Part shown: one piece after another, positions 27,046-36,202 of the stretch
Layout of the letters: each line of letters starts with the position of its first letter
Numbering within the stretch: the first letter of the stretch is position 1
Source: Pseudoalteromonas luteoviolacea
GTDB lineage: Bacteria > Pseudomonadota > Gammaproteobacteria > Enterobacterales > Alteromonadaceae
NCBI RefSeq assembly: GCF_001696455.1
Contig: NZ_MAUJ01000001.1
Span: forward strand, 992,001 to 1,056,000
Reading direction: 5' to 3'
Length of the DNA: 64,000 bases
Translations under genes and position numbers: made by a program
The notes under the pieces: generated by a model
Databases searched by the model: none
The model's input: the letters and a program-made list of their open reading frames with translations, nothing else
What the model was told of the DNA's origin: nothing

Positions 27046-27636
27046 ATGAATATAGAATTACTATCCGCATTGGCGCTATTTGCGTTTGTATCATCCATTT
27101 CTCCGGGGCCAAACAACCTAATTTTGCTCAGCTCTGGTATCTCATTTGGCACAAGGCGCTGTCTTTCCTTACTATTTGGGATAAACCTAGGGTTTATGGT
27201 TATGATATTGGCCATCGGCTTAGGCATCGGGGAGGTTTTTAAGCACGTACCAGTACTGTATGACTGGCTAAAATGGATAAGTACCATTTACTTACTATTT
27301 CTCGCTTATAAAATTGCGTGCTCTTCAGCTATTAACACAGACCAATCGCAGGCGAAACCCATGACTTTTTTACAGGCAGCACTTTTTCAGTGGGTAAATC
27401 CAAAAGCATGGTCTATGGCCCTTTCTGCCATTGCTGTATACGCCCCGTCATTCAAGTTAGAGTCTACATTATTGGTGGCGATGATATTCACCTTGATTAA
27501 CTTGCCTTGCATTCTCTCTTGGTTACTGGCAGGAGATAAGCTATCTGAAACCTTAAAAAACAAACGTAAGGTACAGCTTCTAAATTACTTTTTGGCACTT
27601 TTACTTGTTATGTCTGTGTTACCAACCATTCTTTAA
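27046..27636 (+). CDS. LysE/RhtB-family amino-acid exporter
   Basis: A 196-residue inner-membrane protein with about six hydrophobic segments. The opening SSISPGPNNLILLSSGISFG is the LysE signature with the conserved Ser-Pro-Gly-Pro, and QWVNPKAWSMALSAI is the typical fourth-helix motif. AGAGG precedes the ATG. The divergent Lrp-like gene is the likely regulator. The exported amino acid cannot be told. Confidence 0.9.
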   Translation: MNIELLSALALFAFVSSISPGPNNLILLSSGISFGTRRCLSLLFGINLGFMVMILAIGLGIGEVFKHVPVLYDWLKWISTIYLLFLAYKIACSSAINTDQSQAKPMTFLQAALFQWVNPKAWSMALSAIAVYAPSFKLESTLLVAMIFTLINLPCILSWLLAGDKLSETLKNKRKVQLLNYFLALLLVMSVLPTIL

Positions 27637-27650
27637 ACCACAATACCAGG

Positions 27651-27696
27651 TAAGGGGATATGTAAATGTTTACACATACCCCCTTCATCTTTTTTC
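27651..27696 (+). terminator. Terminator after the LysE exporter
   Basis: AAGGGG..TATGTAAA pairs with TTTACACATACCCCCTT with a small bulge, followed by TTCATCTTTTTT. It lies about 15 bp after the stop and may also serve the convergent macrodomain gene. Confidence 0.7.
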
Positions 27697-27718
27697 ATAT
27701 CCTGTTCTAGTTTAATTG

Positions 27719-28234
27719 TTATTCAATCTGGCTTACAGCCTCTTTCCATATTTTTACAAGGCTTTCGTCAAATAAATAGAAGACAACACGAAGGCCATTC
27801 TTCACAAAAGGCATGCTGGTAGACACAGCAATATGTGCTGCTTCTTCGAGTGGATAGCCATAAGCTCCACACGAAATAGCAGGAAAAGCAATGGACTTAC
27901 AATCGTTCTCTACTGCCAGTTGGAGTGAATTGAAATACGCTGATTTTAAAGTGGCTTCGGGGTTTTGTGCTTGTCGATAAATTGGACCTACCGTGTGAAT
28001 CACGTACTTCGCAGGGAGATTGCCAGCAATGGTTATTCTTGCCTCACCAAAAGGGCAGCGTACGCCATTTGTAGATTTTATTTTTTTACATGCTTCAAGC
28101 AACTTGGGTCCTGCCGCGCGATGGATCGCCCCATCAACGCCACCACCTCCTAACATTTTAGGATTGGCCGCGTTTACAATAACATCCACACTCGCGCACG
28201 TTATATCGCCCTTGATTATTGACAAGTCATTCAT
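27719..28234 (-). CDS. Macrodomain protein (O-acetyl-ADP-ribose deacetylase-like)
   Basis: A 171-residue single macrodomain of the YmdB/MacroD type. It carries DVIVNAANPKMLGGGGVDGA, AAGPKLLEAC, and the later SIAFPAISCGAYGYPLEEAA. These form the ADP-ribose pocket. Members remove acetyl from O-acetyl-ADP-ribose or ADP-ribose from proteins and nucleic acids. It lies 15 bp from the stop of the upstream MBL gene, so the two may share a message. Cytoplasmic. Confidence 0.93.
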   Translation of the reverse strand: MNDLSIIKGDITCASVDVIVNAANPKMLGGGGVDGAIHRAAGPKLLEACKKIKSTNGVRCPFGEARITIAGNLPAKYVIHTVGPIYRQAQNPEATLKSAYFNSLQLAVENDCKSIAFPAISCGAYGYPLEEAAHIAVSTSMPFVKNGLRVVFYLFDESLVKIWKEAVSQIE

Positions 28235-28249
28235 ATTATTAGGTCGCTT

Positions 28250-29227
28250 TTAATTGGTTACCCATCTAAAGATATTGCTAATTGATTTTTGCAACATGCT
28301 CATTGGTTGAATAACGAATGATTTAAAAATCATTGCTTGTTCTTTTTCACTTTTTTGTAGCGCTGTGTTTAACTCATAAAGATCTGCGACAGACAAAGGT
28401 AACGGTGCTTCATTTGGCTGATATGTCGTACCAATAGGATAGTATTTACCAGAACTTTTGGTCATTTCTATATGGCCACCTAGTATGGCTGTTACTTCAT
28501 TTTGCTGCGCAAACTTGGTTAGCTTAGCAATACTCGTTTTGTATGCCTGCCAATCTTTTACATACACTAAACCAGGGTACAAGGTGTCTCCTGTAATAAG
28601 CCACTTGTTTTTATGATCATATATGGTTATGGCTTCTTCTTGGTGACCTGGTGTGGGTAAAATCGTAACCAGCCGACCTCCCAAATCCAGAGAAAACTGC
28701 CCGTTTGGCCAATCTGACGTTTCTAAAAAAGCCTGCACCTGTTCCATCTGAGGTGCGATTACTCTTGTATTGTTTAGGCGCTCAAAGCCCGCATCCCCCT
28801 GGTGATGGTCGCTATGACTATGAGAATGAACAACTAAAGTCTCTTTTTGTTCAAAAGTGCTCTTACCCATCACGGTTAGTAGCGCCTCAGCATATGAGAA
28901 CCCCTTTTCATCCGCAAGCGCTCCTGTATCGACGACCATTACTTTTTCACTACCGACTAATACATAACTAAATGGGGCTTCAAAAGTAACACACTTATTT
29001 TGTCTAATAATGGCTGTACTAACATCATAGTGAAATACGTCCATAATTGGTTGTGTGTCTCTACTACAATCCTGCGCTCCACGCACCCATGGCACACCCG
29101 ATAAACTTGGAGCAGTTGTAATGTCATGCTTTCTAGCAAGCTCCCTTTTATCCAAAGGAGAATTGGACATGCTGGTCGTACTACAACCAGTCAAAACAAG
29201 GCTGGCAATTAATATTTTTATTCTCAT
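28250..29227 (-). CDS. Metallo-beta-lactamase-fold hydrolase, lipoprotein
   Basis: A 325-residue protein. I chose ATG 29227 (MRIKILIASLVLTGCSTTS) because AAGGAAA precedes it and because it creates a clear lipoprotein signal with Cys15; an upstream extension would overlap the Amt-GGDEF gene. The metal-binding motif HSHSHSDHHQGD and later LPTPGHQEEAI, ITGDTLYPG and LGGHIEM give the full MBL-fold ligand set. It is an envelope hydrolase of unknown substrate. It begins 32 bp after the stop of the Amt-GGDEF gene and may be in its operon. Confidence 0.85.
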   Translation of the reverse strand: MRIKILIASLVLTGCSTTSMSNSPLDKRELARKHDITTAPSLSGVPWVRGAQDCSRDTQPIMDVFHYDVSTAIIRQNKCVTFEAPFSYVLVGSEKVMVVDTGALADEKGFSYAEALLTVMGKSTFEQKETLVVHSHSHSDHHQGDAGFERLNNTRVIAPQMEQVQAFLETSDWPNGQFSLDLGGRLVTILPTPGHQEEAITIYDHKNKWLITGDTLYPGLVYVKDWQAYKTSIAKLTKFAQQNEVTAILGGHIEMTKSSGKYYPIGTTYQPNEAPLPLSVADLYELNTALQKSEKEQAMIFKSFVIQPMSMLQKSISNIFRWVTN

Positions 29228-29258
29228 TTTTTTCCTTATAGTTTTAGTTATGGTTAAT

Positions 29259-31157
29259 TCAATCCTCTCCATTAAAGCGTACTTGGTTTCTGCCCGCAGC
29301 CTTAGCTCGAAAGAGTGCCATATCGGCTTCATCAAATAATAATTGAGGGTTTACCTCATCATTGGGCTCCCAATTTGACCCTCCAATACTGACGGTGACA
29401 AATTCATCCTTCCCCTTGCTGTGCGGTATCTCTAGTGCGCGCACTGCAACGCGAATATCTTGAGCGATCTCCTTAGCTGCTTTTTCATTTGTATTGGGCA
29501 AAATTATGGCAAACTCTTCACCCCCAATTCGCGCCAGCAAACCTTTTTTGACTTTCAATTTACTGGATAACGCCTGACAAACATTTTGTAAGCAATAGTC
29601 CCCGAGTTGATGCCCGTAATGATCGTTATATTGTTTAAAATTATCGACATCAATTATCAATAAACAAAAACCTGACTTTTGCTTTTGCGCAGATTCAAAT
29701 GTTTCAGACAAAACCTGGTCATAAACACGCCTATTTGCAATTCCCGTCAACGGGTCTAAGCTTGCCAATCGCAGCAGTTCATCTTCTCTTGCTTTGAAGT
29801 GTCGGCTAGTATGATCAAGCAGATAGTTATATGTCATGCACAACGAAGCATTGCTTGAACCATGCTCCACATTCACATGCGTTACATTACTCTCATTTTT
29901 CGCTATTTTGTCAAACTGCTCCATTAGGTCAATTAACTCGTCTTTCATGCCATGTTCACCAAAGTTCAATCCGATGGTTTCGGTCTGTGCCGATACCCTT
30001 AATGGGTGAATTTGATTAACAAGCCATAAAAAACCGAAACCGATTGCACAAACCCACGCAGCACACGCGAATACGCCTGTTAACTGCACTAGGAGTTGTT
30101 CAGTATGAGTTTCAAGCCTTAACTTTTCTAAAGGTACAAATAAAGCAACGGCTATGGTTCCCCAAATCCCCCCGCCTAAATGTACTGGAACAGCACTGAC
30201 TACGTCATCAATGTTAAACTTCTCTAAAAAGTCAGCGAGTAACACACTAATACACCCTGAAATCGCACCTATCACGATTGCAGAGGGTAAATTCACTAAA
30301 TCTGCACACGCAGAAATCGCAACCAAACCAGCTAACAGCCCATTTAAGACATATCGAATGCCTTGCATGGAATGCAAGTTCCAAGACAGCAACAGCGCAC
30401 TAACGCCACCAGCGCATGCAGATAATGCGGTGTTTGAAAATACCCGTGCCAATTCTGTACTCGGGCTGCTGACACTGCCGCCATTAAAACCAAACCACCC
30501 AATAAACAAAAGGAATGTACCAAGGGCAGAAAGTGGTAAGTTTTGACAGTACATTTCTTTTGGCTCACCTTCTCGCGTAAACTTGCCAAGTCGAGGGCCA
30601 ACGATTATCAGCGCGATAAGCGCTATCCAACCGCCTACTGAGTGCACTACGGTTGCACCTGCGTAATCAATGAATCCAAGTTCTAGCAGCCAACCAAGCG
30701 GTAACTGTTCAAAGTGCTTTCCATGCCAAGACCAGTGTCCAACAACAGGAAATAGCAACGTAGCAGTAATAAACGAGCAAATTATATAACCTGAAAAGCG
30801 CATTCGCTCTGCCACTGCGCCAGACAAAATTGTCGCGGCTGTCCCACAAAACATCATTTGAAATAGGAAGTAAGCTAAAACAGATGGATTGTCGAAACTA
30901 TTTAATGCAAATTGACTGGTACCGAAAAACCCATTTGCGCTGGCGCCATACATGAGCCCATAACCAATCATCCAAAAGCACACACCGCTAATACAAAAGT
31001 CAGCGACGTTTTTAAGGGCAACATTAATATTATTTTTGTTACGAACTAGGCCGCTTTCTAAACAAGTAAATCCCGGCTGCATTAGCAATACGAGCGCAGT
31101 ACACAGTAAAGTCCATGTAATAGAGATCGTTTGTGGGTCTATCTCAATGTTTTGCAA
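29259..31157 (-). CDS. Ammonium transporter fused to a diguanylate cyclase
   Basis: A 632-residue fusion. Residues 1-400 are a complete Amt/MEP/Rh channel of about eleven hydrophobic segments, with GFTCLESGLVRNKNNINV, the signature DYAGATVVHSVGG (pore His172) and VHLGGGIWGT (pore His326). A linker of about 60 residues, partly helical, leads to a GGDEF domain (465-630) with DPLTGIANRR and the active site ARIGGEEF (545-549). The inhibitory I-site is not conserved: VKKG stands where RxxD is expected. The fusion suggests that ammonium binding or passage sets c-di-GMP output. No PII (glnK) gene adjoins it, unlike ordinary amtB. The DUF885 gene lies upstream behind its own terminator. Confidence 0.93.
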   Translation of the reverse strand: MQNIEIDPQTISITWTLLCTALVLLMQPGFTCLESGLVRNKNNINVALKNVADFCISGVCFWMIGYGLMYGASANGFFGTSQFALNSFDNPSVLAYFLFQMMFCGTAATILSGAVAERMRFSGYIICSFITATLLFPVVGHWSWHGKHFEQLPLGWLLELGFIDYAGATVVHSVGGWIALIALIIVGPRLGKFTREGEPKEMYCQNLPLSALGTFLLFIGWFGFNGGSVSSPSTELARVFSNTALSACAGGVSALLLSWNLHSMQGIRYVLNGLLAGLVAISACADLVNLPSAIVIGAISGCISVLLADFLEKFNIDDVVSAVPVHLGGGIWGTIAVALFVPLEKLRLETHTEQLLVQLTGVFACAAWVCAIGFGFLWLVNQIHPLRVSAQTETIGLNFGEHGMKDELIDLMEQFDKIAKNESNVTHVNVEHGSSNASLCMTYNYLLDHTSRHFKAREDELLRLASLDPLTGIANRRVYDQVLSETFESAQKQKSGFCLLIIDVDNFKQYNDHYGHQLGDYCLQNVCQALSSKLKVKKGLLARIGGEEFAIILPNTNEKAAKEIAQDIRVAVRALEIPHSKGKDEFVTVSIGGSNWEPNDEVNPQLLFDEADMALFRAKAAGRNQVRFNGED

Positions 31158-31188
31158 AAAACCTAGCCCAAAATCTTGAGGAGTATAA

Positions 31189-31210
31189 AAGGAGCTTAGC
31201 TAAGCTCCTT
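31189..31210 (-). terminator. Terminator between the DUF885 and Amt-GGDEF genes
   Basis: AAGGAGCTTAGCTAAGCTCCTT is a perfect 22-bp palindrome; a T-run (AAAA on the plus strand to the left) follows on the minus strand. It separates the two minus-strand genes and implies that the Amt fusion has its own promoter within about 30 bp. Confidence 0.75.
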
Positions 31211-31256
31211 AATTTTCTCCACTTAAGGCCTTTAAGAAATTTCGCGCAGGACCACA

Positions 31257-33128
31257 CTAATTGCGCTTTTGTGCTTCGACCCAGTTATTCACCCGTTTCT
31301 CAAGCAATGAAAGCGGCATGGCACCGCCGCCCAAAATTGTGTCATGAAAGCCTCTAATATCAAATTTGCTACCGAGGTCTTTTTTGGCTTGCTCTCTCAT
31401 CTCTAAAATCTTGTTCATTCCAATCTTATAAGAGGTCGCTTGCCCGGGATTGATCATATATCGATGCACCTCAGAACGAATGGATGTATCTTGAATTGGC
31501 GTATTTTCCTTAAAGTAAGCAACGGCTTGTTCTTCAGTCCAACCTTTTGCATGAATGCCCGTGTCGACGACTAAACGGACCGCACGCCACATTTCATTGA
31601 CCAATCGACCAAAATCACCGTAGCTGTTTTCGTAGGCCCCCATCTCCTTAGCCAATAGTTCAGCATACAAGCCCCACCCCTCAGTATACGCGGTAAACAT
31701 TGCCTTCGTTCTAAACTCTGGTATGCCCTCCAATTCTTGAGCGATTGATAATTGCATATGGTGTCCGGGATTGCCTTCATGGTATGCAATTGCTTCCATG
31801 TTATTCTTTGGCATACTTGTCATATCGATTAAATGTGCGTAATACACACCCGGTCTGCTGCCATCTTTAGTCCCTGGCATATAGTGTTGTGCAGCGCCTG
31901 GGCGTTCTCTAAAGGGCTCTACGCGCTTAACTACCAATTCTGATTTTGGCAAAATTCCGAAGTATTCAGGAAGCTTTTCGTTGATTTTATCCAAATACGC
32001 AATTGAATCATCAATGTACCCCTGCCTGCCTATGTCATTATTCTCATAGAAAAACTGCTCATCGGCTCTGAAGAACTCGAAAAATGCCTGTAAATCACCT
32101 TCAAACCCTACGTGTTCAATAACCTTCAGCATCTCTCCTTTAATTCTTGCGACTTCAGAAATACCTATTTGATGAATTTCATCCGCTGTTAAATCTGTTG
32201 ATGTTTGATTTGCCAGTCGATAATTATAATAAGCCTCACCGTTAGGTTGGTTTCCAACACCGAACCCATCAGCTTGTTTAAGGTTAGACATATCTTTTTC
32301 AAACCAGCTTACTAGATGTTCGTAACTCTCTTTATATTCAGTGGTCAACGCTTTTTTCGTATCAGACAACAACTGATCTGCAACCTGCTGCGTAATGATT
32401 TTTTTGTCCAGCAACCCATTTATTTTATTCTTGGCGTCAGCCCACAACGGTGCATCTTTTTCACCCTCTGAAAATGGCGCACCCATGATCATGGCTTTGG
32501 ATTGTTTAATGACGCCCTCATAAGAAAACTTAGGCGTACGGATGCCTTTCTTAGCTTTGTCTTGTGTTTGTGCAAGTAGCTCGTTTAAAGCGCGGGATAT
32601 CGCAATTAGACGTTTATTGTAGTCTTCCATATCTTGTTGCGTATCGACCTTATGAAAGTTCATCATAAACTGCGTAGCCCAAGACTGTATGCCATACATA
32701 TGCGTGAAAACATAATTATTGCTTATGAACTCAAGATCCTTTTTTTGTTGTTCATATTGATATATCCACAAGTCATAAGATATCTGAGCTTCAGCATCCA
32801 GTTTGCTGTAGTCAAATTGCGACCGCAATTCAGCCACAGTGCCCGCTAACCATGCCAAGTCCCGACGTGCCCCCTGAATCGTCACATCATCTATTTCGCT
32901 GTACCTATCCTTTCGTCCATATATCGTCATTCGCATAGGACTCATTTTCAGTTGCTGTTCATACTTTTCAGCGAACCACAGATTGATTCTTTTTGTTTCT
33001 TTTTCGACACTACTAATAGTTGCCACAGCTTTTTGTGTAACCTGTTGGCTAGATTGGTTTTGTGAATTATTTGCCTGACATCCGGCCAATATTGCTGCAA
33101 TTGATAGCGCAATTAATGATCTATACAT
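31257..33128 (-). CDS. DUF885-family lipoprotein, metallopeptidase-like
   Basis: A 623-residue protein. The N-terminus MYRSLIALSIAAILAGCQAN is a lipoprotein signal (Cys17). The DUF885 core contains YHEGNPGHHMQLSIAQE and TAYTEGWGLYAELLAKE. The HExxxxHH-like pair and the following Glu look like metal ligands of a gluzincin-like peptidase. CAGGAG precedes the ATG. Such proteins are common in Alteromonadales and are thought to be envelope peptidases, but the substrate is unknown. Monocistronic. Confidence 0.85.
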   Translation of the reverse strand: MYRSLIALSIAAILAGCQANNSQNQSSQQVTQKAVATISSVEKETKRINLWFAEKYEQQLKMSPMRMTIYGRKDRYSEIDDVTIQGARRDLAWLAGTVAELRSQFDYSKLDAEAQISYDLWIYQYEQQKKDLEFISNNYVFTHMYGIQSWATQFMMNFHKVDTQQDMEDYNKRLIAISRALNELLAQTQDKAKKGIRTPKFSYEGVIKQSKAMIMGAPFSEGEKDAPLWADAKNKINGLLDKKIITQQVADQLLSDTKKALTTEYKESYEHLVSWFEKDMSNLKQADGFGVGNQPNGEAYYNYRLANQTSTDLTADEIHQIGISEVARIKGEMLKVIEHVGFEGDLQAFFEFFRADEQFFYENNDIGRQGYIDDSIAYLDKINEKLPEYFGILPKSELVVKRVEPFRERPGAAQHYMPGTKDGSRPGVYYAHLIDMTSMPKNNMEAIAYHEGNPGHHMQLSIAQELEGIPEFRTKAMFTAYTEGWGLYAELLAKEMGAYENSYGDFGRLVNEMWRAVRLVVDTGIHAKGWTEEQAVAYFKENTPIQDTSIRSEVHRYMINPGQATSYKIGMNKILEMREQAKKDLGSKFDIRGFHDTILGGGAMPLSLLEKRVNNWVEAQKRN

Positions 33129-33275
33129 TTATTATTCTCCTGACTCTTTATTAGATACAATAATTAGAAAGCGGTTATACGCCAATACCTTACATACAGT
33201 AAAATGTAACGAATCATGAAGGATGAAATACAATTTAATGGTTAGCTTATTAAGTATTCAATAAACCCAATAAAA

Positions 33276-33300
33276 AAGGGTAACTTTTAAAAGCTACCCT
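33276..33300 (-). terminator. Terminator of the second LysE-type gene
   Basis: AGGGTA..CTTTTAAAAG..TACCCT folds into a stem with one mismatch; on the minus strand a T-run follows (33276-33271). It lies about 47 bp after the stop of the exporter gene. Confidence 0.6.
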
Positions 33301-33346
33301 CCAACATTATCAATGCGTAGTACCTGAATTCTATTTGTGAATTCAG

Positions 33347-33973
33347 CTATCTTTGTTTCATAAACGCAACCGCTAAGCCTGCCGAGACAAACGTAAACCC
33401 AGCGGAAAGGTTTAAACCAGCAAGCACCTTGGGTCTACCCTCTATGAGATGTTTAAGCTGGTATGAGAATATGCCCATCACGGAAAACCCGACCGCTGTC
33501 ATCAGTGCAAACCAAAACCCATAAACGACCATTTGAATTGACACACTGCCTAAATCAGGGTTAACAAATTGAGGGATGAAAGCTAAAACAAATAATCCTG
33601 GCTTTGGGTTGAGTGCTGCAGATAGAAACCCCGTTGCAAAAATACTTTTTAACGGCTTTTTGTCAACGCGTTCAATCGTAATGAGATCGCGATTGCGCAA
33701 TACTTTAACACCCAGCCATATTAGATAACTTGCCCCTATTAACTTAACGATGTAAAAAGCGACAGCAGACGTTTGTATTAACAACGTTAATCCAGCTGTG
33801 GCAGTAAAAACGTGGAATAAAATACCAATACCAGAGGCACTTCCTGAAACACAGGCCGCAATTCGCCCTTGGCTCAGACCCCGCGCTATTGCCAATATAT
33901 TATCGGGCCCTGGAGAGATAACGAGTAGAAAACACGCTGACGTGTAGGCTAGAAAGACTTCTAATGGGAACAT
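33347..33973 (-). CDS. LysE/RhtB-family exporter
   Basis: A 208-residue inner-membrane protein from ATG 33973 (MFPLEVFLAYTSA), chosen over the earlier in-frame start because AAGG lies 7 nt before it. The signature LLVISPGPDNILAIARGLSQG and the fourth-helix LNPKPGLFVLAFIPQFVNP are typical of the family. About six hydrophobic segments. It shares the fold but not close sequence with the exporter at 27046. Substrate unknown. Confidence 0.9.
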   Translation of the reverse strand: MFPLEVFLAYTSACFLLVISPGPDNILAIARGLSQGRIAACVSGSASGIGILFHVFTATAGLTLLIQTSAVAFYIVKLIGASYLIWLGVKVLRNRDLITIERVDKKPLKSIFATGFLSAALNPKPGLFVLAFIPQFVNPDLGSVSIQMVVYGFWFALMTAVGFSVMGIFSYQLKHLIEGRPKVLAGLNLSAGFTFVSAGLAVAFMKQR

Positions 33974-34061
33974 TTGATACCTTTTCCTTGATGACATTTG
34001 ACTTATTTGAGCTGATATTGGTGTTCAAGTTCCGTTTATTACCAAATTAATAAAGATGGCA

Positions 34062-34496
34062 TCAAATATATTTTATGTATTTAATTGATGTTTTAAGCTG
34101 TTCAAATCCTAAATGCTTGTAAAAATGATGGGAACCATCTCGATTTATATTTGAACTTACACTCACCTTATCCAACCCAATTTCACGAGCCCACGCTAAC
34201 GTTTTTTGCACCAATAACTTACCAAGGCCTTGGCCCCTTGAAGTGCTTGCCACAACTAACCCCGTGATCTCTACAGTCATACCGCTTGTAAGTGTCAAGC
34301 GCCGCTCTGCGACAATCCAACCCACAACGGACCCTTCAAAATTTTCAGCGACAAAAATTCCATGCTGTTCTGAAGCTAAAATCACTTTAAGCCTTGTGCC
34401 TATTTCATTGGGATTTCCTTTATATCCAAGCTGCTCCGTTAGCTTTGCAAGCGCATTTACATCATCACATTGGGCCTGTCTTACCACTGGCTGCAT
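34062..34496 (-). CDS. GNAT-family N-acetyltransferase
   Basis: A 144-residue protein from ATG 34496 (MQPVVRQAQ). The acetyl-CoA loop is STSRGQGLGKLLVQKTLAWA (Q/RxxGxG/A form), followed by VSVSSNINRDGSHHFYKHLGF, the usual end of a GNAT domain. It starts 4 bp after the YjbR-like gene stops, so it belongs to a three-gene operon with that gene and the DUF3574 lipoprotein gene. Acceptor substrate unknown. Confidence 0.88.
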   Translation of the reverse strand: MQPVVRQAQCDDVNALAKLTEQLGYKGNPNEIGTRLKVILASEQHGIFVAENFEGSVVGWIVAERRLTLTSGMTVEITGLVVASTSRGQGLGKLLVQKTLAWAREIGLDKVSVSSNINRDGSHHFYKHLGFEQLKTSIKYIKYI

Positions 34497-34500
34497 ACGA

Positions 34501-34899
34501 CTACTCCCTATCAGAGTCGAGATGAAGCATAATTGAACGTTGTTCTGATTTAGACATTTTTTGCACAACCAGTAAAAACGAATTGTCAATCATACGCTCT
34601 ATTTCTCCTTTTGGGATAGAGCCATCTAGTATCACCGTATTCCACAACCTCTTATTCATGTGATACCCCGGAATGACCGCATCAAATATGTCTCTCAAAG
34701 CTTGCGCTTCGTCAGGATCACACTTTAAATTTAGCCACCAATGTTCATCTGGTTCCGTCTTTGCCTTCATTTTTGACAGTGATAATGTTGCAAACATTTT
34801 GTCTTTGACCTTGTAGACGTCAACTTCTGGACCAAAGGGCTGACTAACGCTAGCATAAGGCTTTGTCATGAGATATTGGTGAACTGATTTATTGTTCAA
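34501..34899 (-). CDS. MmcQ/YjbR-family protein
   Basis: A 132-residue protein. It probably starts at TTG 34899: AGGAG lies 8 nt upstream, and the first helix (SVHQYLMTKPYASVSQPFG) belongs to the family fold. KDKMFATLSLS and the LKCDPDEAQALRD motif follow, then HMNKRLWNTVILDG, typical of YjbR (CyaY-like fold). Its biochemical role is unknown. Its ribosome binding site lies in the last codons of the preceding gene. Confidence 0.85.
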   Translation of the reverse strand: MNNKSVHQYLMTKPYASVSQPFGPEVDVYKVKDKMFATLSLSKMKAKTEPDEHWWLNLKCDPDEAQALRDIFDAVIPGYHMNKRLWNTVILDGSIPKGEIERMIDNSFLLVVQKMSKSEQRSIMLHLDSDRE

Positions 34900-34905
34900 T
34901 GGATC

Positions 34906-35322
34906 TTACTCCTTTCCTACAAACTGGATTTTTTCAACGCCTACTTGGACTAGAAGCACAGAATCTTGATCGAATAAACGACAGTACTCACGAGCTAACG
35001 CCTGAGCGACTGCCAAATCCTTCGCAGTTGCGTTGTAGAGAGTTACTACTTTTGAGCCTTCTTTGCTGCCCTTGTAGTACCCCGTCGCATCCACCAATGC
35101 AAATCCTTCAAATGCTTGAGCCAAGTGATTGGTTTCGAATTCGAGCCACTGTTGGGGGGAAATTACTTCACCAGTTGGCTTCGACAAACCAAAATACATT
35201 TTAATACCTTGATGATTACTCGAAATTATTGGCGAATTAGGGGCAGGCTCTGTATGAGTTGCGACGCATCCAGACAACGCTATGATGGCCGAGTATATGA
35301 AGAACAATGTACGGCAGTTCAT
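34906..35322 (-). CDS. DUF3574-like lipoprotein
   Basis: A 138-residue protein behind a good AAGGAG. The N-terminus FFIYSAIIALSGCVATH has a lipobox (Cys19). The mature region has MYFGLSKPTGEVISPQQWLEF and ALVDATGYYKGSKEGSKVV, which resemble DUF3574. Function unknown. First gene of the DUF3574-YjbR-GNAT operon; gaps are 6 and 4 bp. Confidence 0.7.
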   Translation of the reverse strand: MNCRTLFFIYSAIIALSGCVATHTEPAPNSPIISSNHQGIKMYFGLSKPTGEVISPQQWLEFETNHLAQAFEGFALVDATGYYKGSKEGSKVVTLYNATAKDLAVAQALAREYCRLFDQDSVLLVQVGVEKIQFVGKE

Positions 35323-35416
35323 TGTGAGCTCCTTTCAGTATACAAATTAAACGTATGTACTTAATACTATCAAAATATAATTGTTTTAACCTTTACGTCC
35401 TTAATCTAAGTAAAAA

Positions 35417-35452
35417 CGCCAGTGTCCACACTTGTTAAAAGGGTTACTGGCG
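35417..35452 (-). terminator. Terminator of def
   Basis: CGCCAGT (35417-35423) pairs with ACTGGCG (35446-35452); on the minus strand TTTTTA follows. It lies about 40 bp after the def stop. Confidence 0.7.
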
Positions 35453-35490
35453 CTACTGAAAAATACCTTTATTTAATTAGCACTTTGCGA

Positions 35491-35994
35491 TTAAGCATGC
35501 AGCTTTAAGTATTTTTTAACCTTTTTCATTGCCATTTTTTGTTTTAGCGGCGACAAATAGTCTATAAATAAATTACCGTGAAGATGGTCTATTTCATGTT
35601 GCATTACAATTGCTAAAAACTCGTCACTTTCTACTTCAATCGATTTACCTGTTCTATCTTGTGCGGTAACTTTAACCGAAGTAAAACGTTCAACTTCAGC
35701 AAAGTAATCCGGAACCGACAAACATCCTTCTTGGCCTTTTTCTTTATTGTGGCCTTCTGTAACTTCAGGATTCACTAGAATTAATGGCTCATTGCGCTTC
35801 TCTGAAATATCAATAACCACTACAGCTTCTTCTCGGCCAACTTGGGTCGCCGCAAGACCAATACCATTGCTCGTTGCATACATAGTCTCAAGTAAATCAT
35901 CAATAAGTGTTTGGATACTTTCGATGTTTTCTACCTTCTTTGCTTTAGTTTTTAGTCTTGGATCTGGTGCCGTTAAAATCTCTAATACAGCCAT
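35491..35994 (-). CDS. def: Peptide deformylase
   Basis: A 167-residue metalloenzyme with all three family motifs: GIGLAATQVG, QEGCLSVP and QHEIDHLHG (Cys plus two His bind the metal, Glu is catalytic). It removes formyl from new proteins in the cytoplasm. The usual partner fmt is not adjacent, so this may be a second def copy rather than the one in the fmt operon. Single gene with its own terminator. Confidence 0.95.
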   Translation of the reverse strand: MAVLEILTAPDPRLKTKAKKVENIESIQTLIDDLLETMYATSNGIGLAATQVGREEAVVVIDISEKRNEPLILVNPEVTEGHNKEKGQEGCLSVPDYFAEVERFTSVKVTAQDRTGKSIEVESDEFLAIVMQHEIDHLHGNLFIDYLSPLKQKMAMKKVKKYLKLHA

Positions 35995-36202
35995 AATTTA
36001 GTACGTGCTCTTATTTGTTTTAAGCTAAGCGAATAGGCGCAGCTCGATAAAATAGTGGATTGATATGGGTCTTTGTCACTCGCAAGCTCTAAACATTACG
36101 AATATCATCAGTGGATCAAGCTGATGCGGCAAATATTCTATGTTCTGACTATGTAAATGCAACCTATTTTTTGCTCAACATACGCCCTCGCACCAAGGAG
36201 AT

